Positions 5,880 to 6,897 of a DNA stretch of 6,897 bases are shown here, in pieces. The translations under genes and the position numbers were made by a program. This stretch comes from an uncultured Desulfobulbus sp. (lineage in GTDB: Bacteria; Desulfobacterota; Desulfobulbia; Desulfobulbales; Desulfobulbaceae). The stretch's first letter is position 1. The number at the start of each line of letters is the position of its first letter. Under the pieces are notes generated by a model, which saw only the letters and a program-made list of their open reading frames with translations, did no database searches and was not told the DNA's origin. Location: NCBI GenBank assembly GCA_946539945.1, contig CAMNHX010000087.1, forward strand, positions 1 to 6,897, in the 5' to 3' direction.

Positions 5880-6897
5880 ATGACAGTACAGGATGAAGAA
5901 TTGATGGGTCTGGCGCTGGCTGAAGCGGAAAAGGGACTGGGGCGCACCAGCCCGAATCCGGCAGTGGGTGCGGTGCTGGCGCGAGACGGCGTCATTCTGG
6001 GGCGCGGCTGGCATCAAAAGGCTGGCACTCCCCACGCAGAGATTCAGGCCTTGGCAGATGCGCGGGCACGCGGTCATGATCCGCAGGGCGCAACCCTGTA
6101 CGTTACCCTGGAGCCGTGCAATCACCTGGGCAGAACACCGCCCTGCACCGAAGCCATTCTGGCGGCAGGTATTGCTGAAGTGGTGATCGGCACTGGCGAT
6201 CCCAACCGGCAGGTCAAGGGGGGTGGCGCGGATTTTCTGGCAACCCGGGGGGTGCAGGTCCGGCAGGGCATCCTGCAGGACAGGTGTCGGGCGCTCATTC
6301 TTCCCTTTGCCAAGCACAGCATCAGCGGTCTGCCTTGGGTTCTGATGAAGGCTGGCTTGAGTCTGGATGGCAAGATCAGTTGGCGCAAGGGGCAGGGTGG
6401 CTCCATAACCGGTCCGGAAGCCGGGCGCTTTGTCCATAGACTTCGGAATCGGCTGGACGCCATTCTGGTGGGTGTGGGCACAGCCCTGATTGACAATCCC
6501 GCCCTGACCTGCCGTCTGGACGCGGAACCAAGCCGTGATCCGGTGCGGGTCATTCTGGACAGTTTCCTGCGCCTGCCCCCGGATTCCCGTCTGCTGACAC
6601 AGCAGTCTGCCGCTGCTACGTTGCTCTTTTGTGGGGAAAAGGCAGATGCCGGGCGGGAAAAGCGACTGACAGACGCAGGCGCACGTATCATCCGGGTGTC
6701 GGAACAGGAGGGCAGACTGGATCTGTCTGCGGTTTTGCAGACCTTGGGACAGGCCGGGTTGTGTTCGGTTCTGGTGGAGGGCGGCGCACAGATCCACGCG
6801 GCCTTTCTGGCACAGGCGCTGGTGGATGAGGTGGCACTTGTCTTTGCACCCTGTTTTGTGGGCGAACACGGAGTGCCGCTGGTGCAGGGAGCAAGTG
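5880..6897 (+). CDS. ribD: Bifunctional riboflavin biosynthesis deaminase/reductase RibD (3'-truncated by window edge)
   Basis: RibD carries out the second and third steps of riboflavin synthesis from GTP: deamination of the diaminopyrimidine, then NADPH-dependent reduction of its ribosyl group. 339 codons are visible without a stop; the family is usually about 360-380 aa, so only the last few dozen residues are missing. The deaminase domain (about 1-145) has 'GRTSPNPAVGAV' (21-32), zinc ligands H52, C80 and C89 in 'PHAEIQAL' and 'LEPCNHLGRTPPC', and catalytic E54. The reductase domain (from about 150) shows 'MKAGLSLDGKISW', 'LRNRLDAILVGVGTALIDNP' and 'LVEGGAQIHAAFL'. A small oddity is 'DPNRQVKGGG' where 'DPNPxVxGxG' is usual. 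The ATG at 5880 has GAAGG (5868-5872) 7 nt upstream, and the gene sits 10 nt after nrdR, so the two are likely cotranscribed. There is no room for an FMN riboswitch directly before it. A later ATG at 5904 is possible but less supported. Confidence 0.96.
   Translation, partial: MTVQDEELMGLALAEAEKGLGRTSPNPAVGAVLARDGVILGRGWHQKAGTPHAEIQALADARARGHDPQGATLYVTLEPCNHLGRTPPCTEAILAAGIAEVVIGTGDPNRQVKGGGADFLATRGVQVRQGILQDRCRALILPFAKHSISGLPWVLMKAGLSLDGKISWRKGQGGSITGPEAGRFVHRLRNRLDAILVGVGTALIDNPALTCRLDAEPSRDPVRVILDSFLRLPPDSRLLTQQSAAATLLFCGEKADAGREKRLTDAGARIIRVSEQEGRLDLSAVLQTLGQAGLCSVLVEGGAQIHAAFLAQALVDEVALVFAPCFVGEHGVPLVQGAS

Noticed and set aside
5820..6869. 349-codon open frame on the - strand opposite ribD
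   Set aside because: The + strand frame encodes RibD with all catalytic residues, and the antisense product has no recognisable features.
1..6897. Mobile elements, CRISPR arrays, tRNA or rRNA genes
   Set aside because: Nearly all sequence is covered by intact housekeeping genes, and I saw no transposase, spaced repeat series or tRNA-like fold in the short gaps.

Overview
The window is a moderately GC-rich, densely packed stretch of bacterial chromosome with every supported gene on the + strand. It holds eight genes. Two are cut by the window edges: an acyl-CoA dehydrogenase (ACAD) at the left and ribD at the right. The order fabG-acpP-fabF followed by rpiB, nrdR and ribD, together with a clostridial-type EtfA carrying its own 2x[4Fe-4S] domain, suggests an anaerobe. 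A Desulfovibrio-like member of Desulfobacterota is my best guess, from remembered gene order only; no search was possible.

Region 1 (1-2571) encodes the C-terminal half of an ACAD, then EtfB, then EtfA with an N-terminal bacterial ferredoxin domain. This is the order and architecture of the caffeyl-CoA reductase-Etf complex (CarCDE) of Acetobacterium, and it resembles Bcd-Etf complexes. Several EtfB and EtfA motifs look like the flavin-bifurcating ETF group rather than the mitochondrial type. This is the most interesting part of the window.

Region 2 (2568-4876) encodes fatty-acid elongation proteins: the ketoacyl-ACP reductase FabG, acyl carrier protein and the ketoacyl-ACP synthase FabF. 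fabG overlaps etfA by 4 nt (ATGA), so the redox cassette and the lipid genes probably share a transcript. A 10-bp hairpin lies in the 77-nt gap before acpP. rpiB (4892-5317) follows fabF closely, and a strong intrinsic terminator (5340-5375) closes this unit.

Region 3 (5402-6897) encodes NrdR, the repressor of ribonucleotide reductase genes, and the bifunctional riboflavin enzyme RibD, separated by 10 nt. Only 26 nt separate the terminator from the nrdR start, leaving little room for an independent promoter.

All gene products except the edge-truncated ones are full length with intact catalytic motifs. I see no mobile element, CRISPR array, RNA gene or wholly novel system. The notable point is the coupling of a probable bifurcating ACAD/ETF to fatty-acid synthesis genes.
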